Below, in pieces: positions 17,425-28,590 of a stretch of DNA of 64,000 nt. The notes under the pieces are model-generated. The model made no database searches and was not told the DNA's origin. It saw only the letters and a list, made by a program, of their open reading frames with translations. Position numbers and translations under genes: made by a program. The DNA comes from Sphingomonadales bacterium. GTDB taxonomy: Bacteria > Pseudomonadota > Alphaproteobacteria > Sphingomonadales > Sphingomonadaceae. The number at the start of each line of letters is the position of its first letter. Position 1 is the first letter of the stretch. Location: the NCBI GenBank assembly GCA_027483465.1, contig JAIXUQ010000034.1, positions 62,001 through 126,000 on the forward strand, written 5' to 3'.

Positions 17425-20400
17425 TGAAGCGCCCCACTGCCACCAAGGCCCCGCTCACCCTGTTGCTGGCGCCGCTGCTGTGGACCGCGCCCGCCGCCGG
17501 CCAGAGCCTGGCGCTGGCCGACAGTTTCCGCATCGGCAATGCCGGCGTGCTGTGCACGGCGCAGGCGCAGGTGGCCGATCCGGCCATGCGCGGCCTGTTT
17601 GATCGGGCCTATCGCATCGTCTGCCGCGATGCGGCGCTGCCGGTGGGCTCGCTCTATGCCCTGCGCACCGGCGCACCGGCCCTGCCGCCGGGCTGCCCGG
17701 TGCCGGCTGCGGTTCCTGTTGCGGCGGTTCCGGGCGCGCTGGTCAGCCGTTGCACGGTGGAGGGGCTGGCGCGGGTGCGGTTTCAGGTGCAGCGCGGCAA
17801 GACGCTGTTTGTCGCCGATGGGCTGGCCGGCTATGCCTCGGCGCTGGAGCTGGGGCTGAAAAGCCTGATCGCCGATGGCCCGGTGGTGGGCACGGTGGAC
17901 GTGGCCGCCACCGAAGCCGGCGATCCGGCCGCCTTTGCCCGCATCCAGGCCGGCAGCCTGGAACCGGGGCAGGCGCTGGCCGAAGCCTATCTGAGGAACA
18001 ATGCCGCCAGCTTTGCCGAGGCGGCCGAGTTTTTCGACCTGCTGGTCGAACGCAGCCGGCAGGGTGCCGCCGGTTTCAGCCGCAGCGCCGAATATCTGGC
18101 CAATCAGGGCCTGCAACAATCCAATCTGGGCCGCTTTGCCGAGGCGGCGCGGCTGTTTGCCCGCGCCGGCCAGGCGCTGGATGGCAGCGATCCGGTGGCC
18201 AGCCGGCTGGTGCGCAACGCGCTGGCCCAGCATGCGCTGAATCAACGCCGCCCGGCCGAGGCGCTGGCCGTGCTCGCCCGGCCGGTGGGCGGCAATATCG
18301 GCACCACCGATAGCGGCCGGCTGGCACAGGGCTATATCGATGTGCCGCTGGCGCAGCGGCTGAACACCGATGATGGCGCGCTGCGCGCGCTGGGATCGGG
18401 CAGCACCCTGCTCTCGCCCGAGGAGCGGGTGGCCATTCTTGAAGGCCAGGCGTTGTATCTGCGCGGCGTGGCGCAGGCGGCCGCCGGCGATCTGGTGGCG
18501 GCGCAGGCGGCGCTGGCGCAGGCGCAGCGGGCGCTGGGCCAGGTGCGCGGCGGGCGCGTGCTGTCGATCCTGTGGCTGCGCGCCGGGGTGGCGAGCGAAC
18601 TGGCGCGGGTGGCCGAAGCCAATGGCCAGGCCGCTGCCGCCACCGAGGCGATGGCCGAAGCCGTGCGCCTGACCGGGCAGCAATTCCCGCAATCAGCCGC
18701 GCTGCTGGCGTTGCAGGCGCGGCAGGCCGGGCTGCTGGCCCGGCAGGGGCAGGCCGATCAGGCCGCCAGCCTCTATCGCGCCGTGGTGAAGGCCGCGCCG
18801 GAAACGCCGGGCGCCGGCCAGGTGCTGGGCCCGCTGCTGGATCCCTGGTTTGCCCTTTTGGCCGCGCGCGGCGATGCGGCGGCGGCGGCCGATCTGTTTG
18901 ATGCGGCGCAGATTTTGGTGCGCCCCGGCGTGGCCCAGACCCAGGCCGTGCTGGCGCGTGAGCTTTCCGGCGGCAGCGACGAGGCCGCGGGCCTGTTCCG
19001 CCAGTCCATCACCCTGTCGCGCGATCTGGTGCGCGCCCAGGCCGATCTGGAACGGCTGCAACAGGTGGAGGCACCCAACGCGCTGGAACAGGAGCAACTG
19101 GCCAGCCTGCGCGAGAAGGTGGCGATACTGGGCCGCGATCAGACCGCGGTGCTGGCGCGGCTGGCCGAATATCCGCGCTTCCGCTCGATCTCGCAGGGCG
19201 CCGTGTCGCTGGCCGGGCTGCAACAGGCGTTGAAGGCCGACGAGGCCTATCTGAAGCAGATCGTGCTGGGCGATCAATCCTATGTGCTGGTGGTGGGGCC
19301 GGGCAACGCTTCGGTGCACAAGGTGGCGGCCAGCGCCGCCGATCTGGGCCAGTTGGTGAAGACCATCCGCGATTCGGTGGTGATCTTTGAAAATGGCCGG
19401 CCCACCACCTATCCGTTTGATGCCGCCGCCGCCCGCCGCCTTTACCAATTGCTGATGGGCCCGGCCGATGGCCCTGGCAACAAGGCGGTGCTGGCCAGCC
19501 GCCACCTGGTGGTGGAACCGGACGGCGCGCTGCTGCAACTGCCGTTCAACCTGCTGATCAGCGCTGATGATGGCATGGCCGCCTATCAGGCGCGGCTGGA
19601 TGATCCCAACGCCGATGCCTTTGATGCGCGCGGCCTGGCCTGGCTGGGGCGGGACCGCATGGTGTCCACCGCCACCAGCGCACGGGCCTTCATGGATGTG
19701 CGGCGGCTGGCCGCCAGCCGGGCTGCCAATGCCTATCTGGGCCTGGGCGAAAATGCGGTGCCGGCGCAGGCGCTGCCGCCGGTGCTGCCACCGCCGCCAC
19801 CGCCGCCGCCACCCAAGCCAAAGAAGGGCGGCGTGAAGCTGGCCAGCGCGCCGTCACCGATGCCCGCCGCGCCGTCACCGGCGCCCGCCATTCCGTCACC
19901 GGGGGCCAGCGATGGGCCACCGATGACCATGATACCGTCACGGGAGGAGTGTGATTGGCCGTTGGCGGAATGGGCGCACCCGATTTCGTCGGCCGAGCTG
20001 AAACTGGCGGCGGAACTGCTGAAATCGGCCGGTTCGGCGGTGGAAACCCAGGCGAATTTCTCCGACACCGCGATGATGGAGCGGAAAGATCTGAGGAATT
20101 ACAAGATCTTGCACTTTGCCACCCATGGCCTGGTGACGGCCCCGCGCCCGGAATGCCCGGCCCGCCCGGCGCTGCTCACCAGCTTTGGCGGAAAAGGCAC
20201 CGACGGACTTCTCAGCTTCCGTGAAATATTCGATCTAAACCTCGATGCAGACACGATAATCTTGTCCGCCTGCGACACCGCCGGCGCCGCCAGCGCCTCC
20301 GCCACCCGCGAAGCCGGCATCACCACCGGCGGCAATTTCGCCCTCGATGGCCTGGTCCGCGCCTTCGTCGGCGCCGGTGCCCGCGCGGTGATCGCCAGCC

Positions 20401-20624
20401 ACTGGCCCGTGCCCGATGCCTTCGATGCCACCCAGACGCTTATTTCTGGCCTTTTCAAGGATATAGGCAAGGTGAGCGTGGGTGAGGCGCTGCGCCGGTC
20501 ACAAGTACAGATGATGGACGTGGCCGAAACCTCGCACCCCTATTACTGGTCCGGCTTCGCCATCGTGGGCGACGCCGCCAAGCCCTTGATGTCCCTGCAG
20601 AAAAATCAGGCCAGCGGCAAGTGA
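17424..20624 (+). CDS. Secreted TPR-repeat CHAT-domain protein (putative caspase-like protease)
   Basis: ATG at 17424 overlaps the TGA of the giant ORF (TGATG); signal peptide MKRPTATKAPLTLLLAPLLWTAPAAG; helical TPR-like middle; C-terminal CHAT with HFATHG and LSACDTAGA motifs. The ORF-track start at 17373 is probably too early. Confidence 0.88.
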   Translation: MKRPTATKAPLTLLLAPLLWTAPAAGQSLALADSFRIGNAGVLCTAQAQVADPAMRGLFDRAYRIVCRDAALPVGSLYALRTGAPALPPGCPVPAAVPVAAVPGALVSRCTVEGLARVRFQVQRGKTLFVADGLAGYASALELGLKSLIADGPVVGTVDVAATEAGDPAAFARIQAGSLEPGQALAEAYLRNNAASFAEAAEFFDLLVERSRQGAAGFSRSAEYLANQGLQQSNLGRFAEAARLFARAGQALDGSDPVASRLVRNALAQHALNQRRPAEALAVLARPVGGNIGTTDSGRLAQGYIDVPLAQRLNTDDGALRALGSGSTLLSPEERVAILEGQALYLRGVAQAAAGDLVAAQAALAQAQRALGQVRGGRVLSILWLRAGVASELARVAEANGQAAAATEAMAEAVRLTGQQFPQSAALLALQARQAGLLARQGQADQAASLYRAVVKAAPETPGAGQVLGPLLDPWFALLAARGDAAAAADLFDAAQILVRPGVAQTQAVLARELSGGSDEAAGLFRQSITLSRDLVRAQADLERLQQVEAPNALEQEQLASLREKVAILGRDQTAVLARLAEYPRFRSISQGAVSLAGLQQALKADEAYLKQIVLGDQSYVLVVGPGNASVHKVAASAADLGQLVKTIRDSVVIFENGRPTTYPFDAAAARRLYQLLMGPADGPGNKAVLASRHLVVEPDGALLQLPFNLLISADDGMAAYQARLDDPNADAFDARGLAWLGRDRMVSTATSARAFMDVRRLAASRAANAYLGLGENAVPAQALPPVLPPPPPPPPPKPKKGGVKLASAPSPMPAAPSPAPAIPSPGASDGPPMTMIPSREECDWPLAEWAHPISSAELKLAAELLKSAGSAVETQANFSDTAMMERKDLRNYKILHFATHGLVTAPRPECPARPALLTSFGGKGTDGLLSFREIFDLNLDADTIILSACDTAGAASASATREAGITTGGNFALDGLVRAFVGAGARAVIASHWPVPDAFDATQTLISGLFKDIGKVSVGEALRRSQVQMMDVAETSHPYYWSGFAIVGDAAKPLMSLQKNQASGK
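19830..19955 (+). repeat. 21-bp minisatellite encoding PSPxPAx-type heptapeptides in the CHAT protein linker
   Basis: CCGTCACCG/CCGTCACGG at 19851, 19872, 19893 and 19935 (21-bp register; the 19914 unit is diverged). Confidence 0.75.
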
Positions 20625-20629
20625 GGAGG

Positions 20630-20719
20630 TGGCGGACAGAGTGGGATTCGAACCCACGGTGAGCTTGCACCCACGGCGGTTTTCAAGACCGCTGCCTTAA
20701 ACCACTCGGCCATCTGTCC
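20630..20719 (-). tRNA. tRNA-Ser (anticodon TGA), CCA encoded
   Basis: Minus strand GGACAGATGGCCGAGTGGTTTAAGGCAGCGGTCTTGAAAACCGC...GTGGGTTCGAATCCCACTCTGTCCGCCA; 7-bp acceptor GGACAGA/TCTGTCC, long variable arm. Confidence 0.95.
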
Positions 20720-20752
20720 AGTGTTGGGCGTAGTGGCATCGAGGCCGGCCGG

Positions 20753-21358
20753 TCAAGCCACGTTGTGCGGGCGAACCTTGCGCAACGCTGTGGGATTGCG
20801 GCCATAGCGGGCCAGAATCACCTCGTTGAAGCGGCGCAGGGAGGCGAACCCGGCTTGCGCCGCAACTTCGATCATCGGCAAATTCGTGTGCGCAATCAAC
20901 TGCATGGCACGTTGCACGCGACGGGATTGCGCCACTTCCACCGGGGATGCGCCCAGATGTTCGTGGAACAGGCGGGCCAGGTGGCGCGGGCCGATTCCGC
21001 AGCGGTTTGCCAACGTCTCCACGGTGCCGCCGCCATCCAGTGCGCCTTCATCGATCAGCCGGCAGGCCCGTTCAACCGTGGTGCGCGTGCCGTTCCACGC
21101 CGGGCAGAAGGGCGCCGATTCCGGCCGGCATTTCAGGCATGGCCGATAGCCAGCCTTTTCGCATGCGGCCGCGCTGGGGAAGAAATCGATATTCTTTGCA
21201 AGCGGTTGCCGCACACGACAAACTGGCCGACAATAGATGCCGGTGGTCTTGACCGCGATGAAGAACACACCATCAAAGGCAGGATCCCGGGCCAGGCGGG
21301 CCGCATTCATCGCTGCGAAATCCAGACCATGTACCGGCGGGGGCAGGGGAGCGTGCAT
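20753..21358 (-). CDS. Ada N-terminal Zn domain plus AraC-type HTH protein (AdaA-like), no methylguanine transferase domain
   Basis: FFIAVKTTGIYCRPVCRVRQP...CEKAGYRPCLKCRPE four-Cys site then AraC HTH; 201 aa. Confidence 0.85.
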   Translation of the reverse strand: MHAPLPPPVHGLDFAAMNAARLARDPAFDGVFFIAVKTTGIYCRPVCRVRQPLAKNIDFFPSAAACEKAGYRPCLKCRPESAPFCPAWNGTRTTVERACRLIDEGALDGGGTVETLANRCGIGPRHLARLFHEHLGASPVEVAQSRRVQRAMQLIAHTNLPMIEVAAQAGFASLRRFNEVILARYGRNPTALRKVRPHNVA

Positions 21359-21506
21359 GGCATGTTTCTACCTGGATGCCGCCTGCCCGGCCAGCCTTGC
21401 GGCAAACGCCATGTCCGGTTTCCGCCAGTGTCGCTGGTGGCTGCCGCGCTTCTGCCACAGGCCCCGGCGGCTTTCCATGTCGCACACAAACCGCTAAATC
21501 GTCGGC

Positions 21507-22853
21507 ATGAGCAGCAGCAAGCAGCGCCGGTATTTCGGCACCGATGGCATCCGCGGCCTGACCAACACGCCGCCGATGACGGCCGCAATCGCCATGAAGG
21601 TGGGCCAGGCCGCCGGCCGGCATTTCCTGCGCGGCAACCACATCAACCGCGTGGTGATCGGCAAGGACACACGGCGCTCGGGTTACATGATGGAATCCGC
21701 GCTCACGGCCGGCTTCACCAGCGTTGGCATGGATGTGACGCTGCTCGGCCCGATGCCAACCCCTGCCGTGGCGATGCTCACCCGTTCGATGCGGGCGGAT
21801 CTGGGCGTGATGATCTCTGCCAGCCATAATCCGTTTCAAGACAATGGGATAAAGCTGTTTGGCCCCGACGGGTACAAATTGTCTGACGAGGATGAGGCGG
21901 CGATTGAAGCCCTGCTGGAACAGGAAATCCCGCTGGTTGAGCCGAGGGCCATCGGCCGTGCTCGGCGCATTGATGATGCCCAGGGCCGCTATATCCATTT
22001 TGCCAAGGCGACATTTCCCGAGCATCTGCGCCTTGATGGCCTGAAGATCGTGATCGATTGCGCCCATGGTGCGGCCTACAAGGTGGCACCGGCGGCCCTT
22101 TGGGAACTGGGGGCCGACGTGATCGCAATGGGCGTGGCGCCGGATGGCTTCAACATCAATGATCAGGTCGGCTCCACCCACCCGAAGGCGTTGCAGCTGA
22201 AGGTGCTGGAAAATGGCGCCGATATCGGCATCGCGCTGGATGGCGATGCCGACCGTTTGATCGTGGTGGATGAACGCGGCCAGGTGGTTGATGGGGACCA
22301 GCTGATGGCCCTGATCGCGGCGCGCGCGGCCGAGGCCGGCACGCTGAAGGGCGGGGCGCTGGTGGCGACCGTGATGTCCAACCTTGGGCTGGAGCGGTTT
22401 CTGGCCGGACGGGGTGTTGCCCTGCACCGCGCGGCGGTGGGCGATCGCCATGTGCTTGAAATGATGCGGACAAGTGGCTGCAACGTGGGTGGCGAGCAAT
22501 CGGGGCATATCATCCTGTCAGACCATGCCACCACCGGCGATGGGCTGGTGGCGGCGCTGCAGGTGCTGGCGGCCCTGGTGGCAACGGGCAAGCCGGCGAG
22601 CGAGTTGCTGCACCAGTTTGATCCGCTGCCCCAACTGCTGAAGAATGTCCGCTTCCAGGGCGGGGCGCCGCTGGAAACCGCCGGGGTGAAGGCCGCCATC
22701 GCTGCCGCCGAGGCTGCACTGGCTGGCAGTGGCCGCCTGCTGATCCGCAAGAGCGGCACGGAGCCGTTGATCCGGGTGATGGCCGAAGGCGAGGACAAGG
22801 CGCTGGTCACCCGTGTTGTCGATGATGTGTGCGCGGCGGTGGCGGCGGCCTGA
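21507..22853 (+). CDS. glmM: Phosphoglucosamine mutase
   Basis: [31 protein letters not shown] motifs; 448 aa. Confidence 0.97.
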   Translation: MSSSKQRRYFGTDGIRGLTNTPPMTAAIAMKVGQAAGRHFLRGNHINRVVIGKDTRRSGYMMESALTAGFTSVGMDVTLLGPMPTPAVAMLTRSMRADLGVMISASHNPFQDNGIKLFGPDGYKLSDEDEAAIEALLEQEIPLVEPRAIGRARRIDDAQGRYIHFAKATFPEHLRLDGLKIVIDCAHGAAYKVAPAALWELGADVIAMGVAPDGFNINDQVGSTHPKALQLKVLENGADIGIALDGDADRLIVVDERGQVVDGDQLMALIAARAAEAGTLKGGALVATVMSNLGLERFLAGRGVALHRAAVGDRHVLEMMRTSGCNVGGEQSGHIILSDHATTGDGLVAALQVLAALVATGKPASELLHQFDPLPQLLKNVRFQGGAPLETAGVKAAIAAAEAALAGSGRLLIRKSGTEPLIRVMAEGEDKALVTRVVDDVCAAVAAA

Positions 22854-23080
22854 TGTTGGCGTTGCGCCCGGATTGCGAGCGTTGCGGGATTGACTTGCCG
22901 CCGGATCAGACCGGCGCCCATATCTGCTCGTTCGAATGCACCTTCTGTGCGGATTGCACCGCCGGGCCGCTGGCCGGGCGGTGTCCCAATTGCGGTGGCG
23001 ATCTGCAGCCACGCCCCTTGCGGGTGGGGGCGGCGCTGGCCCGTTTCCCGGCATCGGTGGAGCGCAGGCATGGTCGCTAG
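22853..23080 (+). CDS. DUF1272-like small zinc-ribbon protein
   Basis: [38 protein letters not shown]...CPNCGG; ATG overlaps glmM stop. Confidence 0.75.
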   Translation: MLALRPDCERCGIDLPPDQTGAHICSFECTFCADCTAGPLAGRCPNCGGDLQPRPLRVGAALARFPASVERRHGR

Positions 23081-24239
23081 AATCCTTTGCATCGCCGGCT
23101 CAGACAGTGGCGGTGGCGCCGGAATTCAAGCCGATATCAAGACGATAACCGCGCTGGGCGGTTTTGCCATGACGGCGGTGACCGCGATCACCGTGCAGAA
23201 CACGCTGGGCGTGAGCGCCGTGCACCCGGTGCCGCCGGAGATTGTCGCCGGCCAGATCCGGGCCTGCATCGATGATATTGGGGTGGATGCGATCAAGATC
23301 GGCATGCTGGGCAACGAGGCGGTGATCAATGCCGTCGCCGATGCCCTGGCCGGCGTGCAGGTGCCGATCGTGCTGGATCCGGTGATGATCGCCAAGGGCG
23401 GCGCGCCGCTGATCGAGGAAGAGGCGGTGTGGGCGCTGATGCAGCGCCTGCTGCCGCTGGCCACGGTGATCACGCCCAATGCCCCCGAACTGGAAGCCCT
23501 GACCGAGACCGAGGTGGGCGATGCCGCCGACATGCTGCTGGCCGCGCAGGAATTGCTCAACGCCGGGCCGCGGGCGGTGCTGGCCAAGGGCGGGCATCTG
23601 GACGGCGATGATCTGACCGATTGGCTGGTCACCCGCCAGGGCCATCAAGCCTTTGGAAACAAGCGTATTTCATCTGCCAGCACGCATGGCACCGGCTGCA
23701 CGCTGGCCGCCGCGCTGGCCTGCGGCTTGGGGCAGGGGCTGGCCTTGGCCGATGCGGTCGCGCGGGCGCGGCAGTTTGTCCGGCTGGCCATGCTGTCCGC
23801 GCCGGGGCTGGGCCAGGGCCATGGCCCGATGGGCCACCAGGCGCTGTTCAACGATGTCACCGCGCCCGGCCCGATCCTCAACCAGATCACCCTGCCGAGC
23901 CGGGACTATGCCACATCTGTCAAGTTTTACAAGGAGTTAGGCCTAAAACCGATCGTTGACAGCCCGGCCGATGCCTATGGCCGCCTTGTTGCCGGCAATG
24001 GCGTGACGCTTTCGGTTCATGGCGGCATCGGATCGGCCGGTGCTGCCACCATCTATCTGGAATCGCTTGATCTTGATGGCTGGGTGGCGCGGCTGCAAGC
24101 GGCCGGCCTGGTGTTTGACCAATTGCCCCGCGACGAGGATTGGCGCTGGCGCGAGGCGCGGCTGCGCGATCCGGATGGCAATATCGTCTGCCTCTATTGC
24201 GCCGGGGAGGACCGGCGCTTTCCGCCTTGGCGGCTCTGA
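23070..24239 (+). CDS. thiD: Hydroxymethylpyrimidine/phosphomethylpyrimidine kinase fused to a C-terminal VOC (glyoxalase-like) domain
   Basis: [25 protein letters not shown]...[12 protein letters not shown] then [28 protein letters not shown]...[13 protein letters not shown]. Confidence 0.9.
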   Translation: MVARILCIAGSDSGGGAGIQADIKTITALGGFAMTAVTAITVQNTLGVSAVHPVPPEIVAGQIRACIDDIGVDAIKIGMLGNEAVINAVADALAGVQVPIVLDPVMIAKGGAPLIEEEAVWALMQRLLPLATVITPNAPELEALTETEVGDAADMLLAAQELLNAGPRAVLAKGGHLDGDDLTDWLVTRQGHQAFGNKRISSASTHGTGCTLAAALACGLGQGLALADAVARARQFVRLAMLSAPGLGQGHGPMGHQALFNDVTAPGPILNQITLPSRDYATSVKFYKELGLKPIVDSPADAYGRLVAGNGVTLSVHGGIGSAGAATIYLESLDLDGWVARLQAAGLVFDQLPRDEDWRWREARLRDPDGNIVCLYCAGEDRRFPPWRL

Positions 24240-24249
24240 TCGCACCGAC

Positions 24250-24817
24250 ATGCTGATCGCCGGGGTGGATGAGGCCGGGCGCGGCCCCTGGGCCGGGCCG
24301 GTGGTGGCGGCGGCCGTGATCCTGCGCGGGCCGCTGCCGGCCGGGCTGAACGACAGCAAGAAATTGAGCGCCAAGCGCCGCGAAGCCCTGCACGCCGCCC
24401 TGATCGCCAGCCCGTGCCTGATCGGCGTGGGGCAGGCCAGCGTGGTCGAGATTGACGAACTCAATATCCTTCAGGCCAATCATCTCGCCATGGCCCGGGC
24501 GGTGGCGGCGCTGGCCGAGGCGCCCGATCTGGTGCTGGTGGATGGCAACCGCCTGCCGCCCTGGCCCTGGCCGTCGCGCGCCATCGTGGGCGGCGATGCC
24601 AGCGAACCGGCGATTTCGGCTGCCTCGATTATCGCCAAGGTGACGCGGGACCGGATCATGGCCGGCCTTGACGCGCTGCACCCCGGCTATGGCTGGGCGC
24701 GCAACCAGGGCTATGGCACTGCCGATCACGCCGCCGCCCTCGCGCTGCTGGGCCCCAGCCCGCATCACCGCCGCAGTTTCGCGCCGATCCGGCGCCTGCT
24801 GGCGGATTTTCCGGGCT

Positions 24818-24819
<2 letters not shown>
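24250..24819 (+). CDS. rnhB: Ribonuclease HII
   Basis: [46 protein letters not shown]; 189 aa. Confidence 0.95.
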
Positions 24820-26166
<1,347 letters not shown>

Positions 26167-26347
26167 GCGGCCCCTCCGGCCGACTTGCCTGATTTTCTTG
26201 TGAAAGAGCGCGCGCAGCATCGCATTTTTGCAGCGTGTAGGACAGGCGCGCCGCCAACCCGCTGAAATCGCTTGCCATTCCGGCCGCGCCGCTGGCCGCT
26301 TCATGCCATTTGCTTGAGTCGAAGGCCGGATTGCCCCGGCAAACGCC

Positions 26348-26452
26348 GGCCATCGGTGACGGCTGGCGGGCGCCCGGTGGCACCAATTTGGGCCGCGGTG
26401 GCCATTGCCGGGGCCGCGGTGACGGCATGGCGGGCCGCGGTGACGCTGATCT
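26348..26452 (+). repeat. Intergenic 21-bp minisatellite, 5 degenerate units
   Basis: Units start at 26348, 26369, 26390, 26411, 26432; CGGTG at unit positions 7-11 in all five; GGGCCGCGGTG exact in the last three. Confidence 0.85.
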
Positions 26453-26547
26453 GGCACCGCTGAAATGCCGGCCAATCGGCCGCACCCCTTGCGCCGGCCG
26501 TATTGGGTGGATAGGCCACCCGGCATCCGCATTGATGGGAGTGAGTG

Positions 26548-28590
26548 ATGCGTCTGTTCCTGATTTCCGCCAGCCTGATCGCGCTGGCCGCCCCGGCCCT
26601 GACCGCCCCGGCCATGGCGGCCGACAGCAAGCCGCAGATCGGCAGCTTTGGCTTTGACACCGCCGGCATGGACACCAGCGTGAAGCCGGGTGACGATTTC
26701 GTCGCCTATGCCAACGGCAAATATTTCGCCAATCTGCAGATCCCGGCCGACAAGACCGCCTATGGCATGTCGAGCGGCCTCAGTGATCTGAGCCGCGAGC
26801 GCACCCGCACCATCATCGAGAAGGTGGCCGCCAGCAGCGGCGCGCCGGGCAGCGAGGCCCAGAAGGTGGGCGATTTCTTCGCCAGTTTCATGGACGAGGC
26901 CGCCATCGAGGCCAAGGGCATCGCCCCGCTGAAGCCTGATCTGGATGCGATTGCCGCCATCCAGACCAAGGCCGATGTGGCCGAGGCGCTGGGCCGCAAC
27001 CTGCGGCTGGGCGTGGGCGGCCCGATCGGCATGGGCGTGGGCCCCGATCGCAAGAACCCTGACCGCTTTGTGGTGCAGGGTGGCCAGGGCGGGCTGGGCC
27101 TGCCTGACCGGGATTATTATCTCGACGACAAGAACCCCGCCTTTGTGGCGGCGCGCGCCAAATACCGGGAATATGTGGCGACGATGCTGGGTCTGGCCGG
27201 CTTTGACAATGCCAAGGCCCGCGCCGAGGCGATTGTGGCGCTGGAAACCGAAATCGCCCGGGTGCACTGGACCCGCGTGGAGCGCCGCCAGGCCGAAAAG
27301 ACCTACAACCCGGTGCCGGCGGCCGATCTTGCCACCCGCTTTCCGGGGCTGGACTGGTCCCGCTTCATCGCCGGCACCAGCATTCCGGTGCAGGGCGAGG
27401 TGATCATTTCCACCCCCAGTTCGCTGGAAGGCATCGCCCGGATCATCAACGGCGCCGATCTGGCGGTGCTGAAGGATTATCTGGCGTTTCTGGCCATCCG
27501 CGATGCGGCGCCGGGCCTGCCCAAGGCCTTTGTGGATGCCAATTTCGAGATGTACAACAAGACGCTGGGCGGCCAGCCGCAGCAGGCGCCGCGCTGGAAG
27601 CGCGGGGTTGACCTGACCTCGTCGGTGCTGGGTGAGGCGATCGGCAAGCTGTATGTGGCCGAATATTTCCCGCCGCAGGCCAAGGCCAAGATCGATGAAC
27701 TGGTGAAGAACATCATCGCCGCGCTGGATGCCCGGCTCGACAAGCTGGCCTGGATGGACCCGAAGACGCGCGTTGCCGCCCGCGAGAAGCTGGCCGCCTT
27801 CACGCCCAAGATCGGCTATCCCGACAAGTGGAAGGATTATTCCGCGCTCAGCATCGTGCGCGGCGATCTGGCGGGCAATCTGCGCCGGGTGGCCGAATTC
27901 CAGTTCCGCGAAGCCGTGGCCAAGCTGAGCAAGCCGGTGGACCGCAGCGAATGGTTCATGACGCCGATGACGGTGAACGCCTATGCCAACCCGACCTGGA
28001 ACGAGATCGTGTTTCCGGCCGCCATCCTGCAGGCGCCCTTCTTTGATCCCAATGCCGATGATGCGGTGAATTATGGCGCCATCGGTGGGGTGATCGGCCA
28101 CGAGATCACCCATCATTTCGACGATCAGGGCCGCAAATATGACAAGACCGGCCGGCTGAGCGAATGGTGGACGGCCGACGATGTGAAGCGCTTCAAGGCC
28201 GGCACCGACAAGGTGGTGGCGCAATATGCCGCCTATGAGCCGCTGCCGGGCAAGAAGATCAACGGCGAGCTGACGCTGGGCGAGAATATGGCCGATCTGG
28301 CCGGCGTGACCATCGCCTATGATGCGTATCAGCGCAGCCTGAAGGGCAGGAAGGCCAAGGTGATCGATGGCTTCACCGGCGATCAGCGCTTCTTCCTGGC
28401 CTTTGCCCAGAGCTGGCGCACCAAATATCGCGATGCCGCCCTGCAGCAGCAGCTGATCACCGATCCGCACACTGCCAGCCATTTCCGCCCCTATGTCGTG
28501 CGCAACCTGGATGCCTGGTACAAGGCGTTCAACGTGAAGCCGGGCGAGAAGCTGTATCTGGCGCCGGAACAGCGGATCAAGGTGTGGTAA
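26548..28590 (+). CDS. M13 family zinc metallopeptidase, secreted
   Basis: Signal peptide MRLFLISASLIALAAPALTAPAMA; GGVIGHEITHHFDDQG; ENMADLAG. Confidence 0.96.
   Translation: MRLFLISASLIALAAPALTAPAMAADSKPQIGSFGFDTAGMDTSVKPGDDFVAYANGKYFANLQIPADKTAYGMSSGLSDLSRERTRTIIEKVAASSGAPGSEAQKVGDFFASFMDEAAIEAKGIAPLKPDLDAIAAIQTKADVAEALGRNLRLGVGGPIGMGVGPDRKNPDRFVVQGGQGGLGLPDRDYYLDDKNPAFVAARAKYREYVATMLGLAGFDNAKARAEAIVALETEIARVHWTRVERRQAEKTYNPVPAADLATRFPGLDWSRFIAGTSIPVQGEVIISTPSSLEGIARIINGADLAVLKDYLAFLAIRDAAPGLPKAFVDANFEMYNKTLGGQPQQAPRWKRGVDLTSSVLGEAIGKLYVAEYFPPQAKAKIDELVKNIIAALDARLDKLAWMDPKTRVAAREKLAAFTPKIGYPDKWKDYSALSIVRGDLAGNLRRVAEFQFREAVAKLSKPVDRSEWFMTPMTVNAYANPTWNEIVFPAAILQAPFFDPNADDAVNYGAIGGVIGHEITHHFDDQGRKYDKTGRLSEWWTADDVKRFKAGTDKVVAQYAAYEPLPGKKINGELTLGENMADLAGVTIAYDAYQRSLKGRKAKVIDGFTGDQRFFLAFAQSWRTKYRDAALQQQLITDPHTASHFRPYVVRNLDAWYKAFNVKPGEKLYLAPEQRIKVW

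Noticed and set aside
26272-26675. Small ORFs (63, 115 and 124 aa) across the 21-bp minisatellite as real genes
   Set aside because: Because 21 is a multiple of 3, all frames stay open through the array and give heptapeptide-like repeats; no independent coding evidence.
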